DNA of 64,000 bases from Selenomonadaceae bacterium (lineage in GTDB: Bacteria; Bacillota; Negativicutes; Selenomonadales; Selenomonadaceae), in NCBI GenBank assembly GCA_017553205.1, contig JAFZMV010000132.1, positions 1-64,000 of the forward strand, read 5' to 3'. The notes under the pieces were generated by a model, which was not told the origin of the DNA, did not search any database, and saw only the letters and a list, made by a program, of their open reading frames with translations. Position numbers and translations under genes: made by a program. Positions 34,767 through 43,097 of the stretch are shown one piece after another. Each line of letters begins with the position of its first letter. Position 1 is the first letter of the stretch.

Positions 34767-35357
34767 ACGGGAGTACAATTCAATGATAGACTGTTCATTT
34801 ACGGGAACGTCAATTTCATCACGGTTAGGAAATCTTGTAACACTGCCTTTGAGATTTTCCTGATCTGCATCAAGCCACGCAGGAGCACTCAAAGCATTTT
34901 TAGTTTCCTTAATCGCTTTGAAAAGTTCATTGCCGCGACTTTTTTCGCTGACTTCGACAACATCGCCGACTTTTACGAGAGCAGACGGAATGTCAAGGCG
35001 TTTTCCGTTTACGGTAATATGTCCATGAGTTACCATCTGTCTTGCCTGACGACGAGTATTTGCAAGTCCGAGACGAAATACAACATTATCAATGCGACGT
35101 TCCAAAAGCACTAAAAGATTTTCACCGGTAACGCCGGGCATCTTTTTGGCTTTTTCGTAATAGTTTCTGAACTGGCGTTCAAGTACGCCGTAAATAAATT
35201 TTGCTTTCTGCTTTTCTTTGAGCTGCAAACCGTATTCGCTGACTTTGCGAATAGTTTTGTGTGCCTGACGTTTTGACTGACGTGAACGACCGATTGTAGC
35301 CGGTTCAATTCCGAGTGCACGGCAGCGTTTTAAAGCAGGTGTTCTATCAATAGCCAT
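34764..35357 (-). CDS. rpsD: 30S ribosomal protein S4 (uS4)
   Basis: The protein has 197 residues. S4 nucleates 16S rRNA assembly and forms the mRNA entry pore with S3 and S5. The N-terminus (AIDRTPALKRCRALGIE) lacks the four zinc cysteines, so this is the zinc-free form. The S4 RNA-binding fold is present (RRIDNVVFRLGLANTRRQARQ, VNGKRLDIPS). ATG 35357 is 11 nt from GGAGGT, while ATG 35366 is only 3 nt away. The stop codon is the edge of a repeat. Confidence 0.96.
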   Translation of the reverse strand: MAIDRTPALKRCRALGIEPATIGRSRQSKRQAHKTIRKVSEYGLQLKEKQKAKFIYGVLERQFRNYYEKAKKMPGVTGENLLVLLERRIDNVVFRLGLANTRRQARQMVTHGHITVNGKRLDIPSALVKVGDVVEVSEKSRGNELFKAIKETKNALSAPAWLDADQENLKGSVTRFPNRDEIDVPVNEQSIIELYSR

Positions 35358-35375
35358 AAATAACATGTACCTCCA

Positions 35376-35768
35376 TTAAACTCTTCTGCGTTTCGGCGGA
35401 CGGCAGCCGTTATGAGGAATAGGAGTAACATCTTTGATCATGTTGACTTCCAAACCTGTTGCCTGAAGTGAACGAATAGCCGCTTCACGACCTGCACCGG
35501 GACCCTTAACATAAACTTCAACATTTTTCAAACCATGTTCCATTGCCGCTTTTGCCGCAACTTCAGCCGCCTGCTGTGCTGCAAACGGAGTACTCTTTCT
35601 CGAACCGCGAAAGCCGAGACCGCCTGCACTTGCCCATGAAAGAGCGTTACCGCCTTTATCGGTAATTGTGACAATCGTATTATTAAACGTGGAACTGATA
35701 TGAGCCACGCCGGATTCTATATTTTTGCGAACTTTTTTCTTAGAACGAACCGTTCTTTTAGTTGCCAC
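35376..35768 (-). CDS. rpsK: 30S ribosomal protein S11 (uS11)
   Basis: The protein has 130 residues and lies on the 30S platform near the Shine-Dalgarno helix. [46 protein letters not shown] and the C-terminal [12 protein letters not shown] are canonical. Its start is GTG with GGAGG 9 nt upstream. It precedes rpsD by 18 nt. A sister type of inverted repeat separates it from rpsM. Confidence 0.97.
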   Translation of the reverse strand: MATKRTVRSKKKVRKNIESGVAHISSTFNNTIVTITDKGGNALSWASAGGLGFRGSRKSTPFAAQQAAEVAAKAAMEHGLKNVEVYVKGPGAGREAAIRSLQATGLEVNMIKDVTPIPHNGCRPPKRRRV

Positions 35769-35792
35769 CTGTTTAAGCCTCCTCTTTTTTTC

Positions 35793-35869
35793 AATGCGTA
35801 ATTCGTAATTCGTAATGCGTAATTAAATTCTATTACAATTTCGCATTAAGCATTACGCATTCCTAATTG
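35793..35869. repeat. Sister-type inverted repeat, ATTCGTA heptamers (rpsK-rpsM)
   Basis: AATGCGTAATTCGTAATTCG and following units (35793-35825) oppose TTTCGCATTAAGCATTACGC (from 35839). The architecture matches the TTAGGAAT element but the heptamer differs. The last bases (TTCCTAATTG) are the common type. Confidence 0.8.
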
Positions 35870-35872
35870 AAA

Positions 35873-36244
35873 TTAGTCTTTCTTCTTGCCTTGGACGAGT
35901 TTTTTCGGACCTTTGCGAGTCCGAGCATTGTTTTTGGTGTTTTGTCCGCGAACAGGAAGACCGAGACGATGACGGCGACCTCTGTAGCAGCCAATATCAA
36001 TGAGTCGCTTAATGTCCATCTGAATATCGCGGCGAAGGTCACCTTCAACCACAAAATTGTGTTCGATAACATCACGAAGTTTTGCAACATCGTCTTCCGT
36101 GAGGTCTTTTGTTCTGGTATCGGGGTTAATTCCGGTCATCTGAAGAATTTTCTGAGATGACGGCAAACCGATTCCAAAAATATACGTCAATGCGTATTCA
36201 ACTCTCTTGTCACGGGGCAAATCTACACCGGCTATACGTGCCAT
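35873..36244 (-). CDS. rpsM: 30S ribosomal protein S13 (uS13)
   Basis: The protein has 123 residues. It lies in the 30S head and contacts P-site tRNA and the L5 bridge. [50 protein letters not shown] and the basic KNNARTRKG tail match the family. ATG with a perfect AAGGAGGTGG site. Follows rpmJ by 30 nt. Confidence 0.97.
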   Translation of the reverse strand: MARIAGVDLPRDKRVEYALTYIFGIGLPSSQKILQMTGINPDTRTKDLTEDDVAKLRDVIEHNFVVEGDLRRDIQMDIKRLIDIGCYRGRRHRLGLPVRGQNTKNNARTRKGPKKLVQGKKKD

Positions 36245-36274
36245 AAACTTTCCACCTCCTTAAAAAAATTTCTC

Positions 36275-36388
36275 TCAACCCTGACGCTGTTTATGCTTGG
36301 GGTTCTCACAAATAACCATAACGCGACCCTTGCGTTTGATGATTTTGCATTTGTCACACATTTTTTTGACCGACGGTCTTACTTTCAT
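36275..36388 (-). CDS. rpmJ: 50S ribosomal protein L36 (bL36)
   Basis: This small gene of 37 residues ([18 protein letters not shown], then [19 protein letters not shown]) is the zinc-binding form, with Cys-X2-Cys, Cys and His ligands intact. It lies between infA and rpsM, the standard place. ATG at 36388 has GGAGG about 7 nt upstream. L36 organises 23S rRNA near the L6/L16 side of the large subunit. Confidence 0.97.
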   Translation of the reverse strand: MKVRPSVKKMCDKCKIIKRKGRVMVICENPKHKQRQG

Positions 36389-36520
36389 AATGTCCGCCTC
36401 CTTATACGAGCCGTTAATTTACCACTTTTTTTTAAAAATGTCTACAAAAAATTTTCGCCAATTTATTTTTCGGCGAAAATTTCTATATTTAATGTAAAAA
36501 AATTTGCGTTTGCAAAAAAA

Positions 36521-36739
36521 TTATTTAAATCTGTAAGTAATACGTCCGCGAGATAAATCATAAGGCGTAAGCTCAATTGTTACTTTGTCGCCCGGCAGAA
36601 TTCTGATGAAATTCATTCGGATTTTTCCGGAAACATGAGCCAGCACCGTATGACCGTTATCTAATTCTACTTGAAACATTGCATTAGGCAGAGCCTCAAC
36701 AACTCTTCCTTCAACTTCGATTACGTCTTGTTTTGACAT
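36521..36739 (-). CDS. infA: Translation initiation factor IF-1
   Basis: This 72-residue OB-fold protein binds the A site during initiation. [40 protein letters not shown] and the C-terminal RGRITYRFK are canonical. The gene lies 13 nt after adk. The methionine aminopeptidase gene map, which usually separates adk and infA in Firmicutes, is missing. 132 nt separate it from rpmJ. Confidence 0.97.
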   Translation of the reverse strand: MSKQDVIEVEGRVVEALPNAMFQVELDNGHTVLAHVSGKIRMNFIRILPGDKVTIELTPYDLSRGRITYRFK

Positions 36740-36752
36740 TTGTTGTCTCCTC

Positions 36753-37439
36753 TCAATTTTTCACCGAGGACAAGACGTTGACGAGATCTTCGGTGACTTT
36801 GTTTATAGGCTGTCTGCCGTCAACTTCAGTATAAATTCCAACTTTTTGATAATACTCAATCAGCGGGCGGGTAGAATTTTCGTAAGTTGTCAAACGAGTT
36901 TTCATAGTTTCTTCGTTATCGTCTGCACGCTGATAAAGTTCTCCGCCACATTTGTCGCAGATTCCTTCGGACTTTGTCGGATTGAATTTCACATGATAAG
37001 TTGCTCCGCAGGTTTTGCAGATTCTTCTGCCGACAGCTCGTTCGATTAAATCTTCAGCAGGAACATGGATATTTAAAACTCTTGTAAGTTTCATTTCGAG
37101 TTCTTCAAGGATTTTTGAAAGTGCATCAGCCTGTTCAACTGTACGCGGAAAACCGTCCAAGATGAAACCGTTTTTGCAGTCGTCTTTTGCCAATCTTTCG
37201 CGGACAATTCCGACCGTTACTTCATCAGGAACAAGTGTTCCCGCGTCCATGCAAGCCTTAGCTTTTTTTCCGAGTTCCGTACCTTCTTTGACAGCCGCAC
37301 GAAACATATCACCGGTTGAAATCTGCGGTATGGAAAATTTTTTAATCAGTTCAGCCGCCTGCGTACCTTTGCCGGCTCCCGGAGGCCCCATCATAAGAAT
37401 TAGGAGTTTGGAATTAGGAGTTTGGAATTGATTTTGCAT
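36753..37439 (-). CDS. adk: Adenylate kinase with a repeat-derived N-terminal extension
   Basis: Adk interconverts ATP+AMP and 2 ADP. The P-loop [15 protein letters not shown], and a four-cysteine zinc LID domain (CKTC...CDKC, about residues 140-165) are intact. Normally the protein starts one to three residues before the P-loop strand. Here AAAGGTGA precedes an ATG at 37439, and the first 15 residues ([15 protein letters not shown]) are encoded by an in-frame intergenic heptamer repeat. The internal ATG pair at MMGPPG has no ribosome-binding site. The extended form (228 aa) is therefore probably made. Confidence 0.93.
   Translation of the reverse strand: MQNQFQTPNSKLLILMMGPPGAGKGTQAAELIKKFSIPQISTGDMFRAAVKEGTELGKKAKACMDAGTLVPDEVTVGIVRERLAKDDCKNGFILDGFPRTVEQADALSKILEELEMKLTRVLNIHVPAEDLIERAVGRRICKTCGATYHVKFNPTKSEGICDKCGGELYQRADDNEETMKTRLTTYENSTRPLIEYYQKVGIYTEVDGRQPINKVTEDLVNVLSSVKN
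37397..37430. repeat. Heptamer-type repeat captured inside the adk coding region
   Basis: GAATTAGGAGTTTGGAATTA continues with GGAGTTTGGAATTG. It is a single arm of the intergenic element, translated on the minus strand as the extra N-terminus of adenylate kinase. Confidence 0.8.
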
Positions 37440-37441
37440 GT

Positions 37442-37818
37442 TCAATCACCTTTCTTGTTATCATCTTTAATCGTTTTTGTTATTGAAGACAATATTTTTC
37501 TCAGTTCAATGCAGTCGTCAAGCATACTTTTGCTTTGAATCGGCGTTAAATATTCGGTTTTCTCAAGTAATTCCAGCCAGTATTCTGTTTCGCCCGCTTC
37601 CTTCAATGCAATATACATTTTTGCATTAAAATCCGCGCTCTGGACTGTGCAAAATTAGCTTCTCTTACGTTGGCACCAATACTTGTGCCACTGCGTAACA
37701 ACTGCTTAGACAGCACATACTCCGAATGATTTTGGATGAGATACTTGTATAAATTCACAGTCCTGACAGCAAAAGCCATGCTTTTATCAGCTATCGGATT
37801 GGAGTTTTCATTCCTCAT
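37442..37818 (-). pseudogene. Frameshifted four-helix-bundle protein (23S rRNA intervening-sequence / S23 type)
   Basis: The first frame from ATG 37818 reads NPIADKSMAFAVRTVNLYKY, SKQLLRSGTSIGANVREANF and AQSRA, then shifts and stops at 37603. After removing one GC from GCGC near 37635, the frame continues DFNAKMYIALKEAGETEYWL and ends [16 protein letters not shown] at 37442. This is the family's full length (about 124 aa). The motifs LLRSGTSIGANVREA, AKMYIALKEAGETEYWLELL and the ELRKILSSI end are typical of IVP-type four-helix bundles, relatives of DGR Avd proteins. The start codons (ATGAGGAATGAA) are heptamer repeat. It lies between secY and adk and overlaps the adk ribosome-binding site. 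Confidence 0.82.
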
Positions 37819-37838
37819 TCCACATTCCTAATTCCTCA
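37809..37838. repeat. Heptamer-type repeat spanning secY stop and four-helix-bundle start
   Basis: CATTCCTCATTCCACATTCC continues with TAATTCCTCA. On the minus strand it contains the secY stop codon (TGA) and the ATG of the four-helix-bundle gene. Confidence 0.8.
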
Positions 37839-39089
37839 TTTCATAAAGCCTTCATAGTGCCTCATAACGACCATCGCTTCTATCTGTTTCATCGTGTGAA
37901 GGGCGACGCTGACGACAATCAGCAGTGCCGTTCCTCCGAAGTAAACTCCTTGAATATGAGTTGCTCCCGCTATCATGTTCGGGAGAACCGCTATAAACGC
38001 CAGAAAAATCGATCCCGCTAATGTCAATCTTGTTAAAACATAGTCGATATATTCTGCTGTCGGCTGTCCGGGTCTGATACCGGGAATAAATCCGCCGTAC
38101 TTTTTCAGATTATCAGCCATATCGGGAATTTTTATTGTCACTGCCGTGTAAAAGTATGTGAAGAAAATTATTAACACGACGTAAATTGACGTTTGCAACG
38201 GCGTTCCCCATTGAAGATACGCCGCCAACTCTTTTATTGTAGGATTGTCAACAAACTCAATTATCGTTATCGGAAACATCAGCACCGACGACGCAAAAAT
38301 TATCGGGATAACTCCGGCTTGATTGACTTTCAACGGAATGTGACTTGAATGTCCGCCGTACGCTCTTGAGCCGACGACTCTTTTGGCGTACGTTATAGGA
38401 ACTCTTCTGTAGCCCGCTTCGACGAAAATTACAAAGACAATCATTCCAACCGCGATTATTGCGAAAAGCAACACGCTGAAATAATTTATCGTTCCCGCTT
38501 GCAAGTATTGATAAATCGTTCCGATATTTTTCGGAAGTGCCGCAACGATTCCCGCGAAAATTATCAGTGAAATTCCGTTGCCGACTCCCTGAGCCGTTAT
38601 CTGTTCGCCGATCCACATCAACAAAGTTGTTCCGGCCGTCAACGTTATCGCGATGATTAAAATATTAACGGGATTCGGATTCAGTATCGCCGCTTTTAAG
38701 CCGATTGACATTCCAACCGCTTGAAAGAATGCCAGAAGAACCGCCAATTTTCTCGTGAACCGAGTCATTTTTTTGTGTCCTTCCGCTCCTTCTTTCGACC
38801 ATTGCTCAAAAGTCGGAATAACCACAGTCAACAGTTGCATAATAATTGACGCGTTGATATAAGGCGTGATACTCATTGCGAATATCGAAAATTTACTGAA
38901 TGCACCGCCTGAAAATAAATCCAGCAGACCGAATAAACTTCCGTTATTAAAAAGTCTTTCAATAGCTGAAGGATCAACGCCCGGCACCGGGATATGAGTT
39001 CCCATTCTGAATACCGCGAACATTATCAGCGTAAAAATTATTCTCTGCCTGAGTTCAGGAATTTTAAAAATGTTTGAAAGTGCGTTCAT
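37836..39089 (-). CDS. secY: Preprotein translocase subunit SecY
   Basis: This 417-residue channel protein has ten expected membrane helices, of which NALSNIFKIPELRQRIIFTL and the lateral-gate region are recognisable. The plug-region MRMGTHIPVPG-like stretch, SIIMQLLTVVIP, the cytoplasmic loop YAKRVVGSRAYGGHSSHIPLK and the C-terminal EAMVVMRHYEGFMK are all typical. SecY forms the membrane pore with SecE and SecG. It precedes the four-helix-bundle pseudogene and adk; a heptamer element lies on each side. Confidence 0.97.
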   Translation of the reverse strand: MNALSNIFKIPELRQRIIFTLIMFAVFRMGTHIPVPGVDPSAIERLFNNGSLFGLLDLFSGGAFSKFSIFAMSITPYINASIIMQLLTVVIPTFEQWSKEGAEGHKKMTRFTRKLAVLLAFFQAVGMSIGLKAAILNPNPVNILIIAITLTAGTTLLMWIGEQITAQGVGNGISLIIFAGIVAALPKNIGTIYQYLQAGTINYFSVLLFAIIAVGMIVFVIFVEAGYRRVPITYAKRVVGSRAYGGHSSHIPLKVNQAGVIPIIFASSVLMFPITIIEFVDNPTIKELAAYLQWGTPLQTSIYVVLIIFFTYFYTAVTIKIPDMADNLKKYGGFIPGIRPGQPTAEYIDYVLTRLTLAGSIFLAFIAVLPNMIAGATHIQGVYFGGTALLIVVSVALHTMKQIEAMVVMRHYEGFMK

Positions 39090-39092
39090 TTC

Positions 39093-39172
39093 AATTTGGA
39101 ATTAGGAATTAGGAATTAGGAATTTTAATTCCTCACTCTTCATTCCTCATTCCTCACTCCTCAGTCCCAATT
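39093..39172. repeat. Heptamer-type intergenic inverted repeat (secY-rplO)
   Basis: The arm at 39093-39125 (CAATTTGGAATTAGGAATTA and on) opposes a longer arm at 39126-39172. The second arm contains the rplO stop codon and its last codons. Confidence 0.85.
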
Positions 39173-39600
39173 ACCGTACCGCCGATTGATTCAATTTTCT
39201 GAACAGCAGTTTTTGTAAATCCCTGTGCTTTGACAGTCAATTTCTTTGTAAGTTCGCCGTTGCCGAGAATTTTCACACCGTCCAAAACGTTTTTCAAAAT
39301 CCCGCTCTCAACAAGTGCAACTGCATCAACTTCCGCACCGTCATCAAAACGATTCAAAGTTTCAACATTAACTTCGGCAAATTCTTTAGCCCAGATATTT
39401 TTGAAACCGCGTTTAGGCAAGCGACGATAAATCGGCATTTGACCGCCTTCAAAACCGGGACGAACTCCGCCACCGCTACGAGCCTTTTGACCTTTATGAC
39501 CGCGACCCGAAGTCTTTCCGTTGCCTGAACCTGTACCGCGTCCGACTCTGACTTCTTTTTTGCGTGAACCTTCGGCAGGTTTCAATTTATGTAATTTCAT
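39154..39600 (-). CDS. rplO: 50S ribosomal protein L15 (uL15)
   Basis: The protein has 148 residues. [38 protein letters not shown] and the following [20 protein letters not shown] region are canonical for this late-assembly protein. The ORF is open to 39636, but ATG 39600 has GGAGG upstream and the family start. The last residues (GTEE) and the TGA stop are encoded within a heptamer repeat, so the native C-terminus has been rewritten by it. Confidence 0.97.
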   Translation of the reverse strand: MKLHKLKPAEGSRKKEVRVGRGTGSGNGKTSGRGHKGQKARSGGGVRPGFEGGQMPIYRRLPKRGFKNIWAKEFAEVNVETLNRFDDGAEVDAVALVESGILKNVLDGVKILGNGELTKKLTVKAQGFTKTAVQKIESIGGTVIGTEE

Positions 39601-39616
39601 TAAAGCAACCTCCCTA

Positions 39617-39802
39617 TTACTCCGCAACCTCTTCAACTTTAACCAAATGCTTTACCTTGAAAATCTGTCCGCGAATTGCAGGATTGTCCGGAAGAACTGA
39701 ACTTGAATTCATCTTTCCCAATCCGAGTGAAACGACAGTTTTTCTTTGAGTTTCAGGACGACCGATAAGGCTTCCGGTCAAAGTAACTTTTAATTTAGCC
39801 AT
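39617..39802 (-). CDS. rpmD: 50S ribosomal protein L30 (uL30)
   Basis: The protein has 61 residues, the normal bacterial length. [42 protein letters not shown] and [14 protein letters not shown] match the family. It lies between rpsE (12 nt upstream) and rplO (16 nt downstream), with an AAGGAGGAA site before ATG. Confidence 0.97.
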   Translation of the reverse strand: MAKLKVTLTGSLIGRPETQRKTVVSLGLGKMNSSSVLPDNPAIRGQIFKVKHLVKVEEVAE

Positions 39803-39814
39803 TTTCGTTCCTCC

Positions 39815-40315
39815 TTATACAAAAAGTTCTTTAACCGCTTTGCCGCGAAGTTCAGCGACAACTTCGGCACGTTTCAACATTTTCAAACCTTCGAGAGTTG
39901 CACGAACCATGTTGTTAGGATTTGAAGAGCCGAGAGATTTTGTCAAAATATCATGAACTCCCGCCAATTCTAAGACCGCACGAGCAGGACCGCCTGCAAT
40001 AACTCCTGTACCTTTTGATGCAGGACGCAACATAACACGACCTGCTCCGAATACTCCGACCACACCATGAGGAATTGAGCGATCCTTTAAAGCAACTTCA
40101 ATTAAATTTTTCTTGGCATCATCAACACCCTTGCGAATTGCTTCGGGAACTTCAGCCGCTTTTCCAAGTCCGACACCAACTTTGCCGTTTTTATTTCCGA
40201 CAACAACCAAAGCACTGAACGAAAAACGACGACCGCCTTTTACAACTTTTGCAACACGATTGATGAAAACAACTTTTTCCTCAAACTCGGGAGTTTCAAT
40301 TTCATTTCTTGGCAC
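39815..40315 (-). CDS. rpsE: 30S ribosomal protein S5 (uS5)
   Basis: The protein has 166 residues. S5 works with S4 in decoding fidelity and mRNA entry. [58 protein letters not shown] and [18 protein letters not shown] are canonical, including the loop where spectinomycin-resistance changes occur (VVKGGRR, unaltered). GTG start, AAAGGAGG upstream. 18 nt after rplR. Confidence 0.97.
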   Translation of the reverse strand: MPRNEIETPEFEEKVVFINRVAKVVKGGRRFSFSALVVVGNKNGKVGVGLGKAAEVPEAIRKGVDDAKKNLIEVALKDRSIPHGVVGVFGAGRVMLRPASKGTGVIAGGPARAVLELAGVHDILTKSLGSSNPNNMVRATLEGLKMLKRAEVVAELRGKAVKELFV

Positions 40316-40333
40316 TTAACAAACCTCCTTTTC

Positions 40334-40693
40334 TTAGAATTTTAATCCGCCTTCACGAGCCGCCTCTGCCAATGCCGCAACACGACCATGATAAATGTAT
40401 CCGCCGCGATCAAAGACGACTTCTGTAATTCCTTTTTCCAACGCTTTTTTTGCGATAGCAGCACCGACTTTTTTTGCACCTTCGATATTTCCGCCACTGC
40501 CCTCAAAGTCTTTTTCGACTGAACTTGCCGCAACAAGTGTATGACCTTTTGTATCATCAATGACTTGTGCGTAAATGTGTGCAAGACTGCGGAAAACATT
40601 TAAACGCGGACGCTCAGCCGTGCCAGAAATGTGATTCCGAACCCGCAGATGTCTTTTCTGACGGGTTTTATTTTTATCTGCCTTACGAAGCAT
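40334..40693 (-). CDS. rplR: 50S ribosomal protein L18 (uL18)
   Basis: The protein has 119 residues and binds 5S rRNA with L5. [49 protein letters not shown] and [27 protein letters not shown] are canonical. ATG 40693 is 8 nt after GGGGGAG. An upstream ATG at 40717 in the same frame would only add residues containing the ribosome-binding site. A heptamer element separates it from rplF. Confidence 0.96.
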   Translation of the reverse strand: MLRKADKNKTRQKRHLRVRNHISGTAERPRLNVFRSLAHIYAQVIDDTKGHTLVAASSVEKDFEGSGGNIEGAKKVGAAIAKKALEKGITEVVFDRGGYIYHGRVAALAEAAREGGLKF

Positions 40694-40714
40694 GTCCGTT
40701 TCTCCCCCTTTTTT

Positions 40715-40813
40715 CAATTTGGAGTTAGGAATTAGGAATCAATTCAATTAGGAGTTAGAAATTTTAATTCCACCTTCCTCATTATTTCAGTTCCTCATTC
40801 CACATTCCTAATT
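40715..40813. repeat. Heptamer-type intergenic inverted repeat (rplR-rplF)
   Basis: The arm at 40715-40760 (CAATTTGGAGTTAGGAATTA and on) opposes an arm at 40764-40813, which abuts the rplF stop codon. The spacer is almost entirely repeat. Confidence 0.85.
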
Positions 40814-41357
40814 ATTTCTTGCCGCCTGCCTTACCTTCTTTACGGCGGATATGCTCACCGGCATATTTAATTCCCTTGCCTTTATAGGGCTCAGGTTCAC
40901 GCCAGCCGCGAATATTTGCCGCAACTGCTCCGACTAATTCCTTATCAATACCATGAACTGTAATAGTCGTTGCCGTAGGAGCCTCAAGAGTAATTCCTGC
41001 GGGCGGTTCAATAATAACAGGATGCGAATAACCGAGAGCAAGATTTAAATTTTTGCCCTGCTTCGTCGCACGATAACCTACACCGCTGATTTCCAAATTT
41101 TTGGTGAAACCTTCCGTCACCCCGACAACCATGTTGTTAATCAAAGTGCGGGAGAGTCCATGCATACTCCTGTGCATTTTATCATCGGAAGGACGTGCAA
41201 CTGTGAGAACGCCGTCCTCGATGCTTATTTTCATATCTTGATGGATCGTTCGGGAAAGTTCCCCCTTCGGACCCTTTACATGCACCAAATTATTTTCTCC
41301 AACCGTCACAGTTACTCCGGCAGGAATGTTTATCGGTGCTCTTCCAATTCTTGACAT
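40812..41357 (-). CDS. rplF: 50S ribosomal protein L6 (uL6)
   Basis: The protein has 181 residues and lies near the factor-binding site and sarcin-ricin loop. [30 protein letters not shown], the middle [23 protein letters not shown] and the C-terminal [26 protein letters not shown] are canonical. ATG with TTGGAGGTG upstream. Heptamer elements lie on both sides, toward rpsH and rplR. Confidence 0.97.
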   Translation of the reverse strand: MSRIGRAPINIPAGVTVTVGENNLVHVKGPKGELSRTIHQDMKISIEDGVLTVARPSDDKMHRSMHGLSRTLINNMVVGVTEGFTKNLEISGVGYRATKQGKNLNLALGYSHPVIIEPPAGITLEAPTATTITVHGIDKELVGAVAANIRGWREPEPYKGKGIKYAGEHIRRKEGKAGGKK

Positions 41358-41375
41358 TTTTGCACCTCCAAGAGT

Positions 41376-41465
41376 TAATGTGGAATTTGGAGTTAGGAGT
41401 TAGGAATTTATAAATAAATTTTTCAAGATTTAATTCCTCATTCCGCATTCCTCATTCCTAATTAT
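41376..41465. repeat. Heptamer-type intergenic inverted repeat (rplF-rpsH)
   Basis: The arm at 41376-41409 (TAATGTGGAATTTGGAGTTA and on) opposes an arm at 41431-41465 (TTAATTCCTCATTCCGCATT and on), which abuts the rpsH stop codon. The loop is AT-rich. Confidence 0.85.
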
Positions 41466-41864
41466 TTACCAGACGTGTGCGATAACTTCGCCACCGAGTC
41501 CAAGTTTTCTAGCCTGTTTATCGCTTACAATTCCTTTTGAAGTAGAAATTATTGCGATACCCAATCCGCCCAAAACTCTGGGCAGTTCTTTTTTCTTGGA
41601 ATACTGACGAAGACCGGGCTTAGAGATGCGTTGAATGCCGGTGATAACTTTTTCACGATTCGCACCATACTTCAAGAAAATTGTCAAGATACCTTGTTTA
41701 TTATCCTGTGCGAATGTGTAATCTCTGATAAAACCTTCCTGCTTGAGAACTTCTGCAATAGCAGTTTTAATTTTCGAGCCCGGAATTTCAACCTTGTCAT
41801 GATAGACAGAATTTGCATTACGAATACGAGTGAGCATATCCGCAATAGGATCAGTCATTGCCAT
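41466..41864 (-). CDS. rpsH: 30S ribosomal protein S8 (uS8)
   Basis: The protein has 132 residues. It organises the 16S central domain and in E. coli represses the spc operon. [39 protein letters not shown] and the C-terminal [35 protein letters not shown] match. The ATG at 41864 adds Met-Ala before the usual MTDPIAD start. AGGAGG lies 13 nt upstream of it and even farther from the inner ATG. Confidence 0.97.
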   Translation of the reverse strand: MAMTDPIADMLTRIRNANSVYHDKVEIPGSKIKTAIAEVLKQEGFIRDYTFAQDNKQGILTIFLKYGANREKVITGIQRISKPGLRQYSKKKELPRVLGGLGIAIISTSKGIVSDKQARKLGLGGEVIAHVW

Positions 41865-41894
41865 AGGAAATCGATATCCTCCTTTCGAGAATTT

Positions 41895-42080
41895 TTACCA
41901 ACTTGCTTTTGTAACACCGGGAATTGCTCCGGCATAACTCTGTTCACGGAAACAAATACGGCACATGTCAAATTTTCTCATGTAACCATGCGGACGACCG
42001 CAAATTTTGCAGCGATTATATCTGCGAGTTTTGTATTTCGGTTCTTTTTTCCACTTTTCAATTAAAGCTGTTTTAGCCAT
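41895..42080 (-). CDS. rpsN: 30S ribosomal protein S14, zinc type (uS14)
   Basis: The protein has 61 residues, the short zinc-binding form. Ligands are CKICGRP...CRICFREQ, and [19 protein letters not shown] is canonical. It contributes to the 30S head next to S3 and S10. It lies between rplE (19 nt upstream) and rpsH (30 nt downstream), with AGGGAAGGTGA before ATG. Presence of a zinc S14 with a zinc-free S4 is a mixed zinc usage. Confidence 0.97.
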   Translation of the reverse strand: MAKTALIEKWKKEPKYKTRRYNRCKICGRPHGYMRKFDMCRICFREQSYAGAIPGVTKASW

Positions 42081-42099
42081 TTAGTAATCACCTTCCCTA

Positions 42100-42642
42100 T
42101 CAAGCGTTAGCGAAAGGCATGCCCATCAGCGACAAAAATTCACGAGCCTCTTCGTCGGTTTGTGCAGTTGTCACGATGATGATGTCCATTCCGCGAATTT
42201 TATCAATTTTATCGTATTCAATTTCAGGGAAAATGAGCTGTTCTTTTACTCCGAGAGCATAATTTCCGCGTCCGTCAAAAGAATTTCTGCTGACTCCGCG
42301 AAAATCTCTTACACGAGGAAGAGCAACATTCATGAATTTATCAAGGAATTCGTACATTCTCTGACCGCGTAAAGTTACTTTGCAACCGATAGGCATTCCT
42401 TGACGAAGTTTCCAAGCCGCCAAAGATTTTTTTGCACGAGTGACGATCGGTTTTTGACCTGCAATAATTGTAAGATCATTTACAGCGGACTCAAGAGCCT
42501 TAGAATTTCCGACCGCATCGCCGACAGCCATGTTAATTACGATTTTTTCCAATTTAGGAACCTGCATAACATTTTTGTAAGAAAATTTTTCAGTCAATGC
42601 TTTGACAACTTCGCCTTTGTATTTTTCCAAAAGTCTGCTCAC
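42100..42642 (-). CDS. rplE: 50S ribosomal protein L5 (uL5)
   Basis: The protein has 180 residues. It binds 5S rRNA and touches P-site t[71 protein letters not shown] and the [19 protein letters not shown] loop are canonical. Start GTG with GGAGGG upstream. It follows rplX by about 20 nt. Confidence 0.97.
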   Translation of the reverse strand: MSRLLEKYKGEVVKALTEKFSYKNVMQVPKLEKIVINMAVGDAVGNSKALESAVNDLTIIAGQKPIVTRAKKSLAAWKLRQGMPIGCKVTLRGQRMYEFLDKFMNVALPRVRDFRGVSRNSFDGRGNYALGVKEQLIFPEIEYDKIDKIRGMDIIIVTTAQTDEEAREFLSLMGMPFANA

Positions 42643-42663
42643 AATATCCCTCCTTTCAAAAAA

Positions 42664-42996
42664 TTATTTTGCACTGTCAACAACTTCGCCGCATTTTTTG
42701 CAAATGCGAACATTTTTTCCGTCAACTTCTTTATGACCGATTCTTGTCGGTTTATTGCAAGCCGGGCAGACGAGCATAACTTTGCAAACTGCAAGAGGCA
42801 TTTCCTTAGAGAGAATACCGCCTTGAGGAGCTTTTACACTCGGTTTGGTATGACGTTTAACTTTGTTGACATCTTCGACAACTACTTGACCTTTTTTAGG
42901 CATCGCGGAAATAATTTTTCCTTGCTTGCCTTTATCTTTGCCGGAAAGTACAACGACTGTATCGCCTTTTTTTACATGCAATTTTGTTAATGACAA
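42664..42996 (-). CDS. rplX: 50S ribosomal protein L24 (uL24)
   Basis: L24 initiates 50S assembly at the 5' end of 23S rRNA. The KOW segment [19 protein letters not shown] and the [14 protein letters not shown] stretch are typical. C-terminal [13 protein letters not shown] and CKKCG make a zinc-ribbon-like four-cysteine end. The ORF is open to 43017, but the strong AAAGGAGGTG site lies inside that part. The TTG at 42996, 7 nt after it, gives (M)[13 protein letters not shown] (110 aa). Confidence 0.95.
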   Translation of the reverse strand: MSLTKLHVKKGDTVVVLSGKDKGKQGKIISAMPKKGQVVVEDVNKVKRHTKPSVKAPQGGILSKEMPLAVCKVMLVCPACNKPTRIGHKEVDGKNVRICKKCGEVVDSAK

Positions 42997-43014
42997 TTCG
43001 GCACCTCCTTTTTC

Positions 43015-43097
43015 CAATTTGGAATTAGGAATTATGAATTAGGAATTTAAAAAGAAATTTTTCAAACTTTTAATTCCAAATTCCTCATTCCTAATTA
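43015..43097. repeat. Heptamer-type intergenic inverted repeat (rplX-rplN)
   Basis: The arm at 43015-43048 (CAATTTGGAATTAGGAATTA and on) opposes an arm at 43070-43097 (TTAATTCCAAATTCCTCATT and on), ending at the rplN stop codon. Confidence 0.85.
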
